From Paenibacillus zeirhizosphaerae (GTDB lineage Bacteria; Bacillota; Bacilli; Paenibacillales; Paenibacillaceae): a DNA stretch of 64,000 nucleotides. The DNA is taken from positions 62,001 to 126,000 of the forward strand of contig NZ_JAPCKK010000018.1 of NCBI RefSeq assembly GCF_030705605.1, in the 5' to 3' direction. The notes below the pieces were generated by a model. That model ran no database searches and had not been told where the DNA came from. It saw only the letters and a list, made by a program, of their open reading frames with translations. Below are positions 29,257 through 39,225 of this stretch, one piece after another (position 1 is the stretch's first letter; every line of letters starts with the position of its first letter). The position numbers were made by a program, and so were the translations under genes.

Positions 29257-31512
29257 ATGAACATTCACGTAGACGAAACGCTTGGTTTATTTCACCTGCA
29301 GTCCAAGGATTCCAGCTACATTATCCAACTCGTAGAAGGTTATCCCGCCCATGTTTATTGGGGAGCCAGGCTTCATCATGACAGCAGCCTGGCCAGTATA
29401 CTGGAGCTTCGGGAGCGCTGCTCCTTCTCTCCCAATCCCGTCCCTTCCGACCACTCGATCTCTCTGGACACGCTGCCCCAGGAGTATCCCCAGTATGGTA
29501 CGAGCGACTTCCGGCAGCCCGCTTACCAGTTGACTTTAGCAGACGGTACCCGGATTACAGAACTAAAATACACCGGTTACCGTATTGTACCGGGTAAACC
29601 CAAGCTCGAAGGACTTCCCGCCGTCTATACCGAAGCAGATGATGAAGCGGCAACGCTTTTGCTAACCCTTGAGGACAAATACGCGGGCGTTCAGGTCACG
29701 CTTCTCTATACCGTATTTGCGGATCACAGCGTTATTGCCCGGTCGGCCTTGATTGAGAATAAAGGAAGCGCTACCATGAAGCTTGAGCAAGCCATGAGCG
29801 CCTCTGTCGATTTTGCCGATTCCAACTACCAGGCCCTCTATCTGTCCGGAGCCTGGGTGCGGGAGCGGCATATCCAGCGCCGCGAGCTCGGCCCTGGTGC
29901 CATTCGGCTGGAGAGCCGGCGGGGCTCCAGCGGTCACCAGATGAATCCCTTTCTGGCCCTGCTTCGTCCTGATGCAACCGAGGACCATGGGGATGTGTAT
30001 GGCTTCAGTCTCGTTTACAGCGGCAGCTTTATCGCACAAGCGGAAGTGGAGCAGTTCAGCCAGACGCGCGTAAGCATCGGCATCAATGCCTTTGACTTCT
30101 CCTGGCAGCTTGAACCAGGGCAGTCCTTTCAAACTCCCGAAGCGGTCATGGTCTATTCCGGAGCAGGAATCGGCGGCATGTCACGCACCTATCACCGGCT
30201 CTACCGCACACGCCTGTGCCGGGGTGTCTATCGTGACCAAGTGCGTCCGATCCTGGTGAACAATTGGGAAGCCACGTATTTCAATTTTGACGCTGATAAA
30301 ATTGAAGCGATTGCTAAGGAAGCAGGCCCCCTTGGCATAGAGCTCTTCGTGCTTGACGACGGTTGGTTCGGAAAGCGCGATAAAGACGACAGTTCGCTTG
30401 GGGACTGGTTTGAGGATCGGCGCAAGCTGCCTGGCGGTCTGGCCGACCTGGCCAAACGGGTGAATGAACAAGGCTTGCAATTTGGTCTTTGGGTAGAACC
30501 GGAGATGGTATCTCCAGACAGCGAGCTGTACCGCAAGCATCCTGACTGGTGCCTGCATGCCGAAGGCCGGCGGCGGACAGAGGCGCGGTCCCAACTGGTG
30601 CTCGACCTCTCCCGCAAGGAAGTATGCAATTATTTATACGATACGCTGAGCTCCGTATTCTCTTCCGCTCCGATTACTTACGTCAAGTGGGACATGAACC
30701 GGAATATGACGGAGATTGCCTCGGCAGCAGCTCCTGCCGCAAGACAAAAAGAAACCGCACACCGTTACATGCTCGGACTGTACGATCTGATGGAACGGCT
30801 TACCTCCCGCTTCCCGGACATCCTGTTCGAAAGCTGTTCCGGAGGCGGCGGACGGTTTGATCCAGGCATGCTGTATTACATGCCGCAAACCTGGACCAGC
30901 GACGATACCGATGCTATCGAAAGGTTGGCGATCCAATATGGAACGAGCATCGTCTATCCGGCCAGCACCATGGGAGCACATGTCTCAAGTGTTCCGAACC
31001 ACCAGGTGGGCCGAATGACCTCGCTCTCTATTCGCGGCGATGTGGCGATGAGCGGCAACTTTGGCTACGAGCTTGACCTTACCAAATTTACAAAGGAAGA
31101 AAAGGAGCTCGCCGCAAGACAAATTGCCCAGTACAAAGAAATTCGTTCCCTTGTACAGCAAGGGGATATGTACCGGCTCCTCAGCCCGTTCGAAGGCCGG
31201 GGCGATACGGCCTGGATGTTCGTCAGCGAGGACCGGTCGGAAGCGTTCGTCGCTTACTTCCGCGTGCTGGCTGAGCCGAACGGGCCGATCCGGCGATTAA
31301 CGCTCAAAGGACTTGATCCGCAGCTAAAATACAGCATCGAAACCGGGGTGACAGGTAACACCCTGGCGGGAGACGGCGTCTCCCCATTCCGGATCGCGTT
31401 CGACGGCGAAACCTTTGGCGGAGACCGCTTAATGAACATCGGACTTGTCGTCTCTGACCTGAAAGGGGACTTCGCCAGCTTAACCTTCCGGCTAAAGGGA
31501 CTGCCACGCTGA
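29257..31512 (+). CDS. Alpha-galactosidase, GH36
   Basis: 751 residues, cytosolic (no signal peptide), start preceded by AAAGGAG. N-terminal beta-sandwich, catalytic barrel from about 330, and C-terminal beta domain. Catalytic nucleophile D479 in YVKWDMNRN and acid/base D549 in WTSDDTDA; SCSGGGGRFDPG contributes to the active site. It hydrolyses terminal alpha-1,6-galactose from melibiose, raffinose and galactomannan oligosaccharides. Length and motifs fit the Geobacillus AgaA/AgaB group (about 730 residues). Downstream of a LacI regulator; no transporter is adjacent. Confidence 0.95.
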   Translation: MNIHVDETLGLFHLQSKDSSYIIQLVEGYPAHVYWGARLHHDSSLASILELRERCSFSPNPVPSDHSISLDTLPQEYPQYGTSDFRQPAYQLTLADGTRITELKYTGYRIVPGKPKLEGLPAVYTEADDEAATLLLTLEDKYAGVQVTLLYTVFADHSVIARSALIENKGSATMKLEQAMSASVDFADSNYQALYLSGAWVRERHIQRRELGPGAIRLESRRGSSGHQMNPFLALLRPDATEDHGDVYGFSLVYSGSFIAQAEVEQFSQTRVSIGINAFDFSWQLEPGQSFQTPEAVMVYSGAGIGGMSRTYHRLYRTRLCRGVYRDQVRPILVNNWEATYFNFDADKIEAIAKEAGPLGIELFVLDDGWFGKRDKDDSSLGDWFEDRRKLPGGLADLAKRVNEQGLQFGLWVEPEMVSPDSELYRKHPDWCLHAEGRRRTEARSQLVLDLSRKEVCNYLYDTLSSVFSSAPITYVKWDMNRNMTEIASAAAPAARQKETAHRYMLGLYDLMERLTSRFPDILFESCSGGGGRFDPGMLYYMPQTWTSDDTDAIERLAIQYGTSIVYPASTMGAHVSSVPNHQVGRMTSLSIRGDVAMSGNFGYELDLTKFTKEEKELAARQIAQYKEIRSLVQQGDMYRLLSPFEGRGDTAWMFVSEDRSEAFVAYFRVLAEPNGPIRRLTLKGLDPQLKYSIETGVTGNTLAGDGVSPFRIAFDGETFGGDRLMNIGLVVSDLKGDFASLTFRLKGLPR

Positions 31513-31540
31513 TCACATATGGAGTTATGAGCTTACGATT

Positions 31541-31571
31541 AGGGGCTGCTGCGGATAGACACGGCAGCCCT
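31541..31571 (+). terminator. Hairpin after the alpha-galactosidase gene
   Basis: AGGGGCTGC / GCAGCCCT stem with one bulge, 29 bases past the stop codon. No strong T-run follows, so it may act weakly. The same GATTAGGGGCTGC opening recurs in the hairpin after the GH43 gene at 59659. Confidence 0.55.
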
Positions 31572-31658
31572 GTTCCTTGAATATCCCGCATCAGCTGCTC
31601 GTGGAGCCATCATACCGGATGCTGAATGTCACTGACGGTTACTCCCCAGGGGCTTATT

Positions 31659-32840
31659 TCACCTAGAAAAGCGTCTTTGCCGATCAGAGACAAAAAAGAT
31701 CATTGCCGCTCCCAAGAGAGCACAAATCATATACATAAAAGAATAGGATGTTAAATCGGCAACCGGCCCCATTACCACACCTCCCAAGGAAACTCCCAAA
31801 TCAGCCGTAGCTATAAATAACCCGATGAGCACGTTGCGATCCGATTTGGGCAGGACAAAGGACAAATAGGTGGTGAGCATAGGGTACAGAATGGCCTGAG
31901 CAATTCCCATCTGAACCGCACCGGCATAGAAGAAAACGGCTCCTCCCTTGATGGAAAAGCTCACACATCCTGCAGCGGATGCCAATAGCAGCAGCGTACC
32001 CATGATATAAGATGAATGCCATTTTCCGTCTGACGGAATTTTTTTTCGCAAAGTAAAACGGGCTATTACAACAACTGCAGCCTGAATCATTAAATAAATG
32101 CCGGCATTACTGTTTTTCACCTGGAAAGCGTATAAAGGGATAAATGCTGTAATCGCACCAAATACAATGGAAGACACCAGCATCAGTACACTGCATTTAA
32201 ACAGAAACGGATTTTTTACCAGCTGCGCAAATGACCCAAACATGTTTGCTTCCTGAGCAGGATGATTGGGGGCCACCGTTTCCTGACTTTTCTCCATTTT
32301 CACGCTGTAGCCAAAACATCCGGTCACGATGGCAATCGATATCATTAAAACAGTAAAATAATTCATGCCTCCTGCTTGCCAGAGGCCTAAAGCCAGAACA
32401 GGTCCAATGATGCCGGGAATATAAGTGAACAAAGAATAAAAGGATATCCCCTGGGACCGCTCCTTCTCCGGCAGCGCATCAATAATGCCAATCTGCAGCG
32501 CCATCGAAAAAAAAGCGGTCGATACCCCCTGTAAAATACGGGCCACCAGGTAACCCCCCAAGCCTGTAAATGTATACAGTATCAGGGCCAGACCGTTGAC
32601 GATAAGAATCAGCCGAAGCACCCTGACTGGCCCATGCTTTTGTATGATATAACCTGCCCATGGCCGGAAGAACATCGTTGTCAGCATATAGGCACCCATA
32701 ATCAACCCAATGGCTGTGCTGCTTGCCCCCAATGCTTCTCCCCGCAGCGGGATCATCACATTAAGAATCGCGTTGGCGCTAAAATAAAGCAGCGTCAGCA
32801 TATAGAGACGTAAAAAAGGCCAAGACACCGCTTTGCTCAC
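31659..32840 (-). CDS. cntE: MFS exporter of opine metallophore (CntE type)
   Basis: 393 residues from GTG 32840, behind an AGGAGGAGAGGGAG tract; an ATG 13 codons earlier lies before that tract. About 12 membrane segments and an MFS motif A-like loop (YMLTTMFFRPWAGYIIQKHGPVRVLR). As last gene of the cnt-like operon its role is most likely release of the newly made metallophore, as shown for CntE in Staphylococcus aureus. Confidence 0.85.
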   Translation of the reverse strand: MSKAVSWPFLRLYMLTLLYFSANAILNVMIPLRGEALGASSTAIGLIMGAYMLTTMFFRPWAGYIIQKHGPVRVLRLILIVNGLALILYTFTGLGGYLVARILQGVSTAFFSMALQIGIIDALPEKERSQGISFYSLFTYIPGIIGPVLALGLWQAGGMNYFTVLMISIAIVTGCFGYSVKMEKSQETVAPNHPAQEANMFGSFAQLVKNPFLFKCSVLMLVSSIVFGAITAFIPLYAFQVKNSNAGIYLMIQAAVVVIARFTLRKKIPSDGKWHSSYIMGTLLLLASAAGCVSFSIKGGAVFFYAGAVQMGIAQAILYPMLTTYLSFVLPKSDRNVLIGLFIATADLGVSLGGVVMGPVADLTSYSFMYMICALLGAAMIFFVSDRQRRFSR

Positions 32841-32906
32841 TGCTTCTCTCCCTCTCCTCCTGCTTGGGCTCCGGTTCATTCCACTTTAACGATTCAACCT
32901 GCTCTG

Positions 32907-33653
32907 CTAAAGTGTAATTAAAGAGTCCAATAATTTTTTGGCATAATCAGACCGTACATGTTTCAGTTGCTGCACCGGGACCGTTTCTTCAATCTGCCCG
33001 TCTCTGAAAATGATGATTCGGTCACAGATATAGGCTGCAGCCTGAATATCGTGCGTAATAAATATATAACTCATCTTGTAAAGCTCTTTTAATTCCTTCA
33101 GGGTGCCGAGCACCTGAACTTGTACGGATACATCCAATGAACTGATGGCTTCGTCCAATACCATACATTTGGGGGCTGTTGATATAGCTCGTGCTATGCA
33201 GACCCGCTGAGCTTCTCCTCCTGATAATTCATGTGCGTACTTTCCCTTATAGGAAGGGTTTAACCCAACCTGATCCAGCAGAAGATCCACCTTGCTTCGT
33301 TGCTCCTGCTGACTTTGTTTTTGAGCCGTTAAAGGCTCCATAATCGCCTCTTCAACCGTGAAGAACGGATTTATCGAAGACGTATAATCCTGAAACACAG
33401 CGCTGATCCTGCCCAATCTCTCCGTCCTGCGAAGAATACTCTTCCCCTCCAGCAGCACATTCCCGTGATCCGGCTTTTCAATGCCTAACAGCAGGCGGCC
33501 CAGCGTTGATTTTCCGCTGCCACTTTCTCCGATAATGCCGAGACATTCGCCGCGGCCGCATTCAAAGCTTACATTCCTGATAATCTGCTGTCGCTCTTTG
33601 GACAAAAATCCACCCTTTTTGTAGGATTTTTCAACCTCCTTTACTTTCAGCAC
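32907..33653 (-). CDS. cntF: Metallophore ABC importer ATPase (CntF type)
   Basis: 248 residues, GTG start directly after the cntD stop, with GGAGGAG upstream. Walker A GESGSGKST, signature LSGGEAQR, Walker B CMVLDEAISSLD. Opp/Dpp-family ATPase (OppF-like) paired with CntD. Hydrolyses ATP to import the metal-opine complex. Confidence 0.9.
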   Translation of the reverse strand: MLKVKEVEKSYKKGGFLSKERQQIIRNVSFECGRGECLGIIGESGSGKSTLGRLLLGIEKPDHGNVLLEGKSILRRTERLGRISAVFQDYTSSINPFFTVEEAIMEPLTAQKQSQQEQRSKVDLLLDQVGLNPSYKGKYAHELSGGEAQRVCIARAISTAPKCMVLDEAISSLDVSVQVQVLGTLKELKELYKMSYIFITHDIQAAAYICDRIIIFRDGQIEETVPVQQLKHVRSDYAKKLLDSLITL

Positions 33654-34466
33654 TTATAACTCCTCCTGCATCATAATCTTTTTAAAATGATGACCAAGCT
33701 CCAGCCGGGTAGCCACCAAATGTCGGGTATAAGCATGCTGTGAATCCGAAAATACGGCGTCCATCCGTCCGTGTTCGACAATTTCTCCATTTTTCATAAC
33801 CAGAACATCGTCGGCAATCTTTTTGACCACTCCCAAATCATGAGAAACAAAGAGCATGCAGCAGCCCATCCTTGCCCGCAGATGAATCAATTGTTCCACA
33901 ACCTCAAACTGCGAAATCGTATCCAGTGCCGTGGTAGGCTCATCTGCAATAATCAGGTCAGGCTCCAGCACAAGGGCGAGCGCAATCATCATGCGCTGCA
34001 GCATTCCGCCTGATAGCTGATAAGGGTACTTATTCATCATCTCGATTGGATTTTGCAGCCTAACACTTTCCATCGCTTTTTTCATGTTGCCTTCGATCTC
34101 ACTCTTGCTCCAGCCAAAATGCTCTGCCAGCGTCTCTTTGAAATGAACACCAACCACACGGGAGGGATCAAAGGCATTCATCCCGTTTTGCATGATCATG
34201 CTGATCTGCTTTCCTCTTTTTTTCCTCATTTCTTGTTCCGAAAGCTGGTTCAAATTCTCGCCTTTAAAAAATATTTCTCCGGATTGAGCGATCCATGGGT
34301 TATTCAAGCGTATAATGGATCTGCATGTCACCGATTTCCCGCTGCCACTTTCCCCTACGATGGCAAGACATCGGCCTGATTGCAGTTGAAAAGAACTGTT
34401 ATGGATAATCACTTTATGGCTTTTTTGATCCCATACTTTTAATTTTTTAACCTCTAGCATATTCAT
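33654..34466 (-). CDS. cntD: Metallophore ABC importer ATPase (CntD type)
   Basis: 270 residues. Walker A GESGSGKSV, signature LSGGMLQR, Walker B LIIADEPTTALD; OppD-like. The start overlaps the 3' end of cntC by 20 bases; an ATG two codons in (34460) is an alternative. Works with CntF as the ATPase heterodimer of the importer. Confidence 0.9.
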   Translation of the reverse strand: MNMLEVKKLKVWDQKSHKVIIHNSSFQLQSGRCLAIVGESGSGKSVTCRSIIRLNNPWIAQSGEIFFKGENLNQLSEQEMRKKRGKQISMIMQNGMNAFDPSRVVGVHFKETLAEHFGWSKSEIEGNMKKAMESVRLQNPIEMMNKYPYQLSGGMLQRMMIALALVLEPDLIIADEPTTALDTISQFEVVEQLIHLRARMGCCMLFVSHDLGVVKKIADDVLVMKNGEIVEHGRMDAVFSDSQHAYTRHLVATRLELGHHFKKIMMQEEL

Positions 34467-35334
34467 AAGCCGGTTTCTCCACCTCTTGTTCCTGCAGCCT
34501 ATTGTGAACGCTCCTCAATTTAGGGTCTAAGGCAACTTGAAGTCCATCCGCCAAATAATTAAATGCCGACACTACGACAACAATAGCCAAACCAGGCGCC
34601 AGCATAAGCTCAGGTCTTGAAAACATGACCTCCCTTGCTTCATTCAGCATCATTCCCCACTCGGCATGAGGGGCCTGAATTCCCAGACCCAGAAATGAAA
34701 GTCCGGATATTTGCAAAATCATGGAGCATATCGAACCACTTGCAATGACCGCGATATCGGAAAAGGTTACAGGCAGAATATGCTTGTAAATGATTTTCAC
34801 ATGACTGATGCCGGCTGCTTTTGCAAATTTCACATAGTTCATATCCGAATACTGCATGACAGAGGTTCTGATGACCCGGGCAAACCATGCCCATTTCATC
34901 ACCACAAAAGCAATTAATATGTTCTCAAGTCCAGGACCCAAAATGCCCACAACCGCCAAGGTCATGACATAACCCGGAAAAGAAAGCATGACATCACAAA
35001 TTCTCATCAAAACAGTATCCGTTTTCCCTTTGAAATACCCGGCAATAAAACCTACAAGTGCCCCGACCAGAACGGATATCCCTAATGCAAGCAAAACCCA
35101 TAACAGGCTGGGACGGATTCCATAAATTAAACGGGACAGAATACATCTGCCCAAATGATCGTTTCCTAACAAATACTCCCAGGATGAGCCTGCATACCGC
35201 AGCTTCATATTCACTTCATAAGGATCATGGGGTGCGAACAAAGGGGCAAAAATGCCCGCAAGCATCGTTCCAATCACGATGAACAAAGATATGCTGGCGA
35301 GCTTATCTTTGCTCAACTCTTTTAGTATGTTCAT
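34447..35334 (-). CDS. cntC: Metallophore ABC importer permease (CntC type)
   Basis: 295 residues, Opp/Dpp-type permease (DppC-like) with an N-terminal membrane segment, HDPYEVNMKLRY loop and five more segments. ATG overlaps the cntB stop (TGATG), with AAGGAG upstream. Forms the channel with CntB. Confidence 0.9.
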   Translation of the reverse strand: MNILKELSKDKLASISLFIVIGTMLAGIFAPLFAPHDPYEVNMKLRYAGSSWEYLLGNDHLGRCILSRLIYGIRPSLLWVLLALGISVLVGALVGFIAGYFKGKTDTVLMRICDVMLSFPGYVMTLAVVGILGPGLENILIAFVVMKWAWFARVIRTSVMQYSDMNYVKFAKAAGISHVKIIYKHILPVTFSDIAVIASGSICSMILQISGLSFLGLGIQAPHAEWGMMLNEAREVMFSRPELMLAPGLAIVVVVSAFNYLADGLQVALDPKLRSVHNRLQEQEVEKPAYEYARG

Positions 35335-36266
35335 CAGAGCTCCTTTCGCAATTTAGGATTCAACGCTGCATTGATAATATCCGATATCGTATTGAACATG
35401 ACAAAGGCCACTGCCACAATCAGAACATACGCCTGAATAACCGGAAAATCCCTGCTAAGTATCGATTTGATGCTGAGTCTTCCTAACCCCGGCCATGCAA
35501 ACACATTCTCGATGACTACGGTACTGCCCAATATAATAGGTATAGCCATGCAAAAGATAGAAATGGCCACCTGCAACGAATTCCGTAAAATACGAAGGGT
35601 AATCTTGTTCTCCGGTAAACCGCAGGCTCTTCCATACAGAACATAGTCTTCGTTCAGGTTGTTTAACATGGAGCTTCTGACGTTCCTGAAATAAATCCCG
35701 ACATAACCTATAGAAATCACAGTAACCGGGAGAATATAATGTTGATACGAACCCATTCCGCTTGTAGGCAGCAGGTCCAGCTTGACCGAAAAATACCAGA
35801 TCATAACCGACGCAAGCCAGTAGGACGGCATGGCTGTAAGGAAGAACGAAATGCCTCTCACCGATTGATCCACAAGCTTCCCTTCCCGTAATGCACAGAT
35901 AACCCCCAAAACGATGGACAGAACAATGATCACGATCGATGAGACCAGCGTCAGCTTGAACGTATTCAGAAAAGCCGGGCCTATTAAAGACCATACCGGC
36001 TCCCCTGTAACGTAGGATGTTCCAAAATCAAACTGTAAACAGGCCATCAGCCAATCCGCATACTGCATCATGAATGGTTGATTCAATCCCAGTTCTTCCT
36101 TCGTCTGTGCGATTAACTCCTCTGTAATCAACGGAACCTCTTGTGCTCTCAGTACAACTTCAGCCGGGTCCATCGGCGACAGGTTTATTAAAATGAAGGT
36201 TAAAAAAGAGATCACCAACAGCAGCGGAACGGACAGGAGCAAGCGTTTGGCAATATAACTTCCCAT
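35334..36266 (-). CDS. cntB: Metallophore ABC importer permease (CntB type)
   Basis: 310 residues, DppB-like permease: opening IAKRLLLSVPLLLVISFLTF, long external loop, then five membrane segments. GGAGG four bases before ATG; nine bases after cntA stop. Partner of CntC in the importer. Confidence 0.9.
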   Translation of the reverse strand: MGSYIAKRLLLSVPLLLVISFLTFILINLSPMDPAEVVLRAQEVPLITEELIAQTKEELGLNQPFMMQYADWLMACLQFDFGTSYVTGEPVWSLIGPAFLNTFKLTLVSSIVIIVLSIVLGVICALREGKLVDQSVRGISFFLTAMPSYWLASVMIWYFSVKLDLLPTSGMGSYQHYILPVTVISIGYVGIYFRNVRSSMLNNLNEDYVLYGRACGLPENKITLRILRNSLQVAISIFCMAIPIILGSTVVIENVFAWPGLGRLSIKSILSRDFPVIQAYVLIVAVAFVMFNTISDIINAALNPKLRKEL

Positions 36267-36275
36267 GCTGCCTCC

Positions 36276-37889
36276 TTATTCAAAACTCATTTGTTCAAAT
36301 GGCAGCTCAAACTGAGTTTGCTTGAACGTGATTCCTTTTAAATCCTTAGGAGCAAGCACGGTAACACTGCCATTAGTAATGGGAATAAAAACAGCTTCGT
36401 CATGCACCATTTTCATAATGTCGGCATACAACGCTTTCCGCTGTTCTTCCTTCGTGGACACCATGACCTCATCAATTTTGCGGTAAAGCTCTTCTGCTTG
36501 CTTCATCCCGCTTGTCGTATGCAAATAAGATGCTTCTGAAGTGAACGCCGCAATTGTACTCTGCGGATCATACGCCAATCCCCATGTCTGATTGAACAGC
36601 AGGTCATAGTCTCCCGTCGCTCTCCTGTTGGCGATAGAGGTCGATTCTTCACCGATAATCTCCAACTGCATGCCGATTTCGCTTACGGAACTTTGAATGA
36701 ATTCGGCCTGCGTTTTTTGGGAAGAAGAATTGCTGTCATAATACAATTTCAGCGCCAGTTCTTTTCCATTCTTCGTTCTGACACGCTCGTTATCTCCCCG
36801 CGCCCATCCGGCATTGTCCAGCACAGCAGCCGCGGCCTCCAAGTCATAACCCCGCTGCTTCAGCTCAACATTGGCGTAATTCACATTCGCTGAGAACAGC
36901 GTATTCGCCACCGTTTCGGTACCCCCGAATATTTCATTGCTGATGGTCTCCCGGTCAATAGCGTGCCAAATGGCTTCCCGCACAGCGGTCTCGCTCACCG
37001 GGCTATCCGATTTGCTGCTGTTAGCTGCAATCATTTTCGTATTCATGGCTTCACTTCTGATCAGCTGATAATCGCCTGAATCCACCAGTTGACTCATAGC
37101 CTCGACATCGATACTGTCCGCGCCCCGGTCATCTGTGAATATGAAATTCACTTCTCCTTTTTGCAATGCCAAAAATGTCGTCTCCCCGGCCGGAAGAACC
37201 TTGGCGGTCATTTTCTTAATGGCAGGTGATCCGCCCCAATAGCTTTCGTTGGCTGTAAAGACAGCCTGCTCATCTACTTTATGTTCCGTAAGCATGTAAG
37301 GGCCTGTGCCGTGATGACCTTTTACCCCTTCTTTCGTCTGCCCGGCCATAAAATCGTTAGGAGACAAAAACACATAAGGTCTGGTCATGGACAACTCAAC
37401 CAGTGTTGGGTAGTAGGGCTCGGATAACGAAATTTTAACGGTATGCTCATCCACAACATCGACACTTGTAATTTTGGTGGATAGCTTGATCCAGGCGTGC
37501 TTTTCGGCATGATGTTGTACGGCATCGATATTTAATTTCACTGCTTCTGCATTAAAAGGCTGCCCGTCGTGAAACTTCACATCTTTTCTAAGATGGAAGG
37601 TATATGTCTTTCCATCCTCTGAAATATCCCATGATTCGGCAAGCAAGGGCTTGATCCCGTCTGCGGTGTTTTCTACCAATGATTCATACACCATGCCTTG
37701 AGCGGGCATGGAGCCTGTGTATAAATGAGGATTCATATCGTTAATATCCTTGGCTGAAGCGTAAACTAATCCTGTCTTCAATACGATGTCAGATGAACTA
37801 TCATCAGATTTATTAGCTTGCGTGCAGCCTGCCAATAGGAAAATTGAGAACATCACCATAATGAATACAACAACAGTATTTTTTTTCAC
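36276..37889 (-). CDS. cntA: Metal-opine binding lipoprotein (CntA type)
   Basis: 537 residues from GTG 37889 (AGGAGG seven bases upstream), overlapping the cntM stop codon by four bases. Lipoprotein signal with lipobox LLAGC, then an SBP_bac_5 domain (NikA/DppA/CntA group). It would bind the extracellular nickel, cobalt or zinc complex of the metallophore. On its own it could be called a nickel or dipeptide binding protein; the neighbouring biosynthesis genes settle the role. Confidence 0.9.
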   Translation of the reverse strand: MKKNTVVVFIMVMFSIFLLAGCTQANKSDDSSSDIVLKTGLVYASAKDINDMNPHLYTGSMPAQGMVYESLVENTADGIKPLLAESWDISEDGKTYTFHLRKDVKFHDGQPFNAEAVKLNIDAVQHHAEKHAWIKLSTKITSVDVVDEHTVKISLSEPYYPTLVELSMTRPYVFLSPNDFMAGQTKEGVKGHHGTGPYMLTEHKVDEQAVFTANESYWGGSPAIKKMTAKVLPAGETTFLALQKGEVNFIFTDDRGADSIDVEAMSQLVDSGDYQLIRSEAMNTKMIAANSSKSDSPVSETAVREAIWHAIDRETISNEIFGGTETVANTLFSANVNYANVELKQRGYDLEAAAAVLDNAGWARGDNERVRTKNGKELALKLYYDSNSSSQKTQAEFIQSSVSEIGMQLEIIGEESTSIANRRATGDYDLLFNQTWGLAYDPQSTIAAFTSEASYLHTTSGMKQAEELYRKIDEVMVSTKEEQRKALYADIMKMVHDEAVFIPITNGSVTVLAPKDLKGITFKQTQFELPFEQMSFE

Positions 37890-39193
37890 CGTATATCCTC
37901 CTGAAAGTGGTCGACATGGCATATCATCTGCACATCTGCAGCGAAGCTTTGTACAACAAAAGCATCCGACAATAAGCTCCCTTGGTGGGCTTGTGCTACT
38001 TCTTTGATTTTATGCTCATAGGTTATAATGAATTTATCGATGGTTGGACAACTCACCTGCAAATGCCTGGCAATACCCTGAATGATTTTGATGCGGTAAT
38101 AATCCTCCTTGGGCATTCTTGGAATATCCAGATATCCTTCCTTATTAACGAACATTTTTCGAATAGGGACAGCGGAAAAATCAAAGTATTTGCCCTCCTG
38201 ATCCGGCTGGGAAAAAGGGTCGATCAACAAAGAGCTGTACCGTATATACAATAAATACTCCTGATGAATCGTCTCGAGCTGATCGAAGTTATCGATATCC
38301 TGGCGTGACAGGCTTTCCACTCTCACCGGATAGTTATCATCTGTCATAAATTTAAGCAGGTTAACAGGTTTGACATTCAGTCTGTCAAGGATATTCATCA
38401 TTTCTTTCCATTGGGCCAACATGTCACGAATTAAATACTGTGTAATCGGCCCTTCAGGGAAAAGTTTATATACATATTTTCTGGAATCCGCACTGTCGAA
38501 AATAGCCTGCAAGGAGATGCCGTTCATGAACAGCGGCGGGTGAACATACAAAGAAATATTTCTCGTTTCCGCCTCCAGCGGAGATAACATCCGTTCCACC
38601 GCAATGCCTAATTTCTCGTACACCTCGCATAGCTGGTTGACATTCGCAGAGGAAGGGTGCGTGGAGCCTATATAAACCTTTTTCTTGACTCCCGTAGTTA
38701 TGACATGGTTAGAAGCTTTGCTGTGTTTCCAACGGGTATCCCCATAATACGTAGAAAAACTGATCACTTCCGCATTCGGATTAAACTGCCGTATATAATT
38801 GTGAATCAGACGATTTGAACCGAATGTCGGAGATATCAGCACAATACATCTGACCCTTTTTAAAAGCTGATCATGAACTTGTTGCAAGACTTCAACATAA
38901 GCATCCGTCGTCACCGCCAATATAAAAGTATCCCAATGCCCTTCTATCGTTTCATAACCTTGAAAAACCTGATCAAGATCACATTCACCTGCCATATTGC
39001 GATGGTTTTCGTTCTGGATGCTTGCCTGGACCCGCAGCTTGCTCTGCTGAACAGATGTGAAAAAATCAGCCGCTCGAACAGACTGTCTTCCAACAATCCC
39101 CACTTGGCACTGTAGCTGTTCTTTCATGGTTACAGCTAACTGGATGCTTGCAGGGCCGGTTCCAAACAATAAAACACGCTTTAAATCATTCAT
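37886..39193 (-). CDS. cntM: Opine dehydrogenase of metallophore synthesis (CntM, staphylopine-dehydrogenase type)
   Basis: 435 residues. Rossmann opening GTGPASIQLA, then R36 in VGRQS, the motif ISPTFGS, D152 in STYYGDTR, ETRNISLYVHPPLF and FDFSAVP, all hallmarks of the CntM family. It reductively condenses the aminobutyrate-histidine intermediate with an alpha-keto acid. Known rule from enzymology: in S. aureus numbering Arg33 favours NADPH, and Asp150 favours pyruvate, while Ala allows alpha-ketoglutarate. R36 and D152 here align with these, so NADPH and pyruvate are predicted. AAAGGAGG precedes the ATG. Confidence 0.93.
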   Translation of the reverse strand: MNDLKRVLLFGTGPASIQLAVTMKEQLQCQVGIVGRQSVRAADFFTSVQQSKLRVQASIQNENHRNMAGECDLDQVFQGYETIEGHWDTFILAVTTDAYVEVLQQVHDQLLKRVRCIVLISPTFGSNRLIHNYIRQFNPNAEVISFSTYYGDTRWKHSKASNHVITTGVKKKVYIGSTHPSSANVNQLCEVYEKLGIAVERMLSPLEAETRNISLYVHPPLFMNGISLQAIFDSADSRKYVYKLFPEGPITQYLIRDMLAQWKEMMNILDRLNVKPVNLLKFMTDDNYPVRVESLSRQDIDNFDQLETIHQEYLLYIRYSSLLIDPFSQPDQEGKYFDFSAVPIRKMFVNKEGYLDIPRMPKEDYYRIKIIQGIARHLQVSCPTIDKFIITYEHKIKEVAQAHQGSLLSDAFVVQSFAADVQMICHVDHFQEDIR

Positions 39194-39225
39194 ATAACAG
39201 CCTCCTTTCTTTCCAGCAGAATCAC

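Noticed and set aside
36276..37889. Nickel or dipeptide binding protein of an Opp/Nik importer
   Set aside because: Neighbouring cntK, cntL and cntM genes and identical order to the staphylococcal locus make a metallophore importer far more likely.
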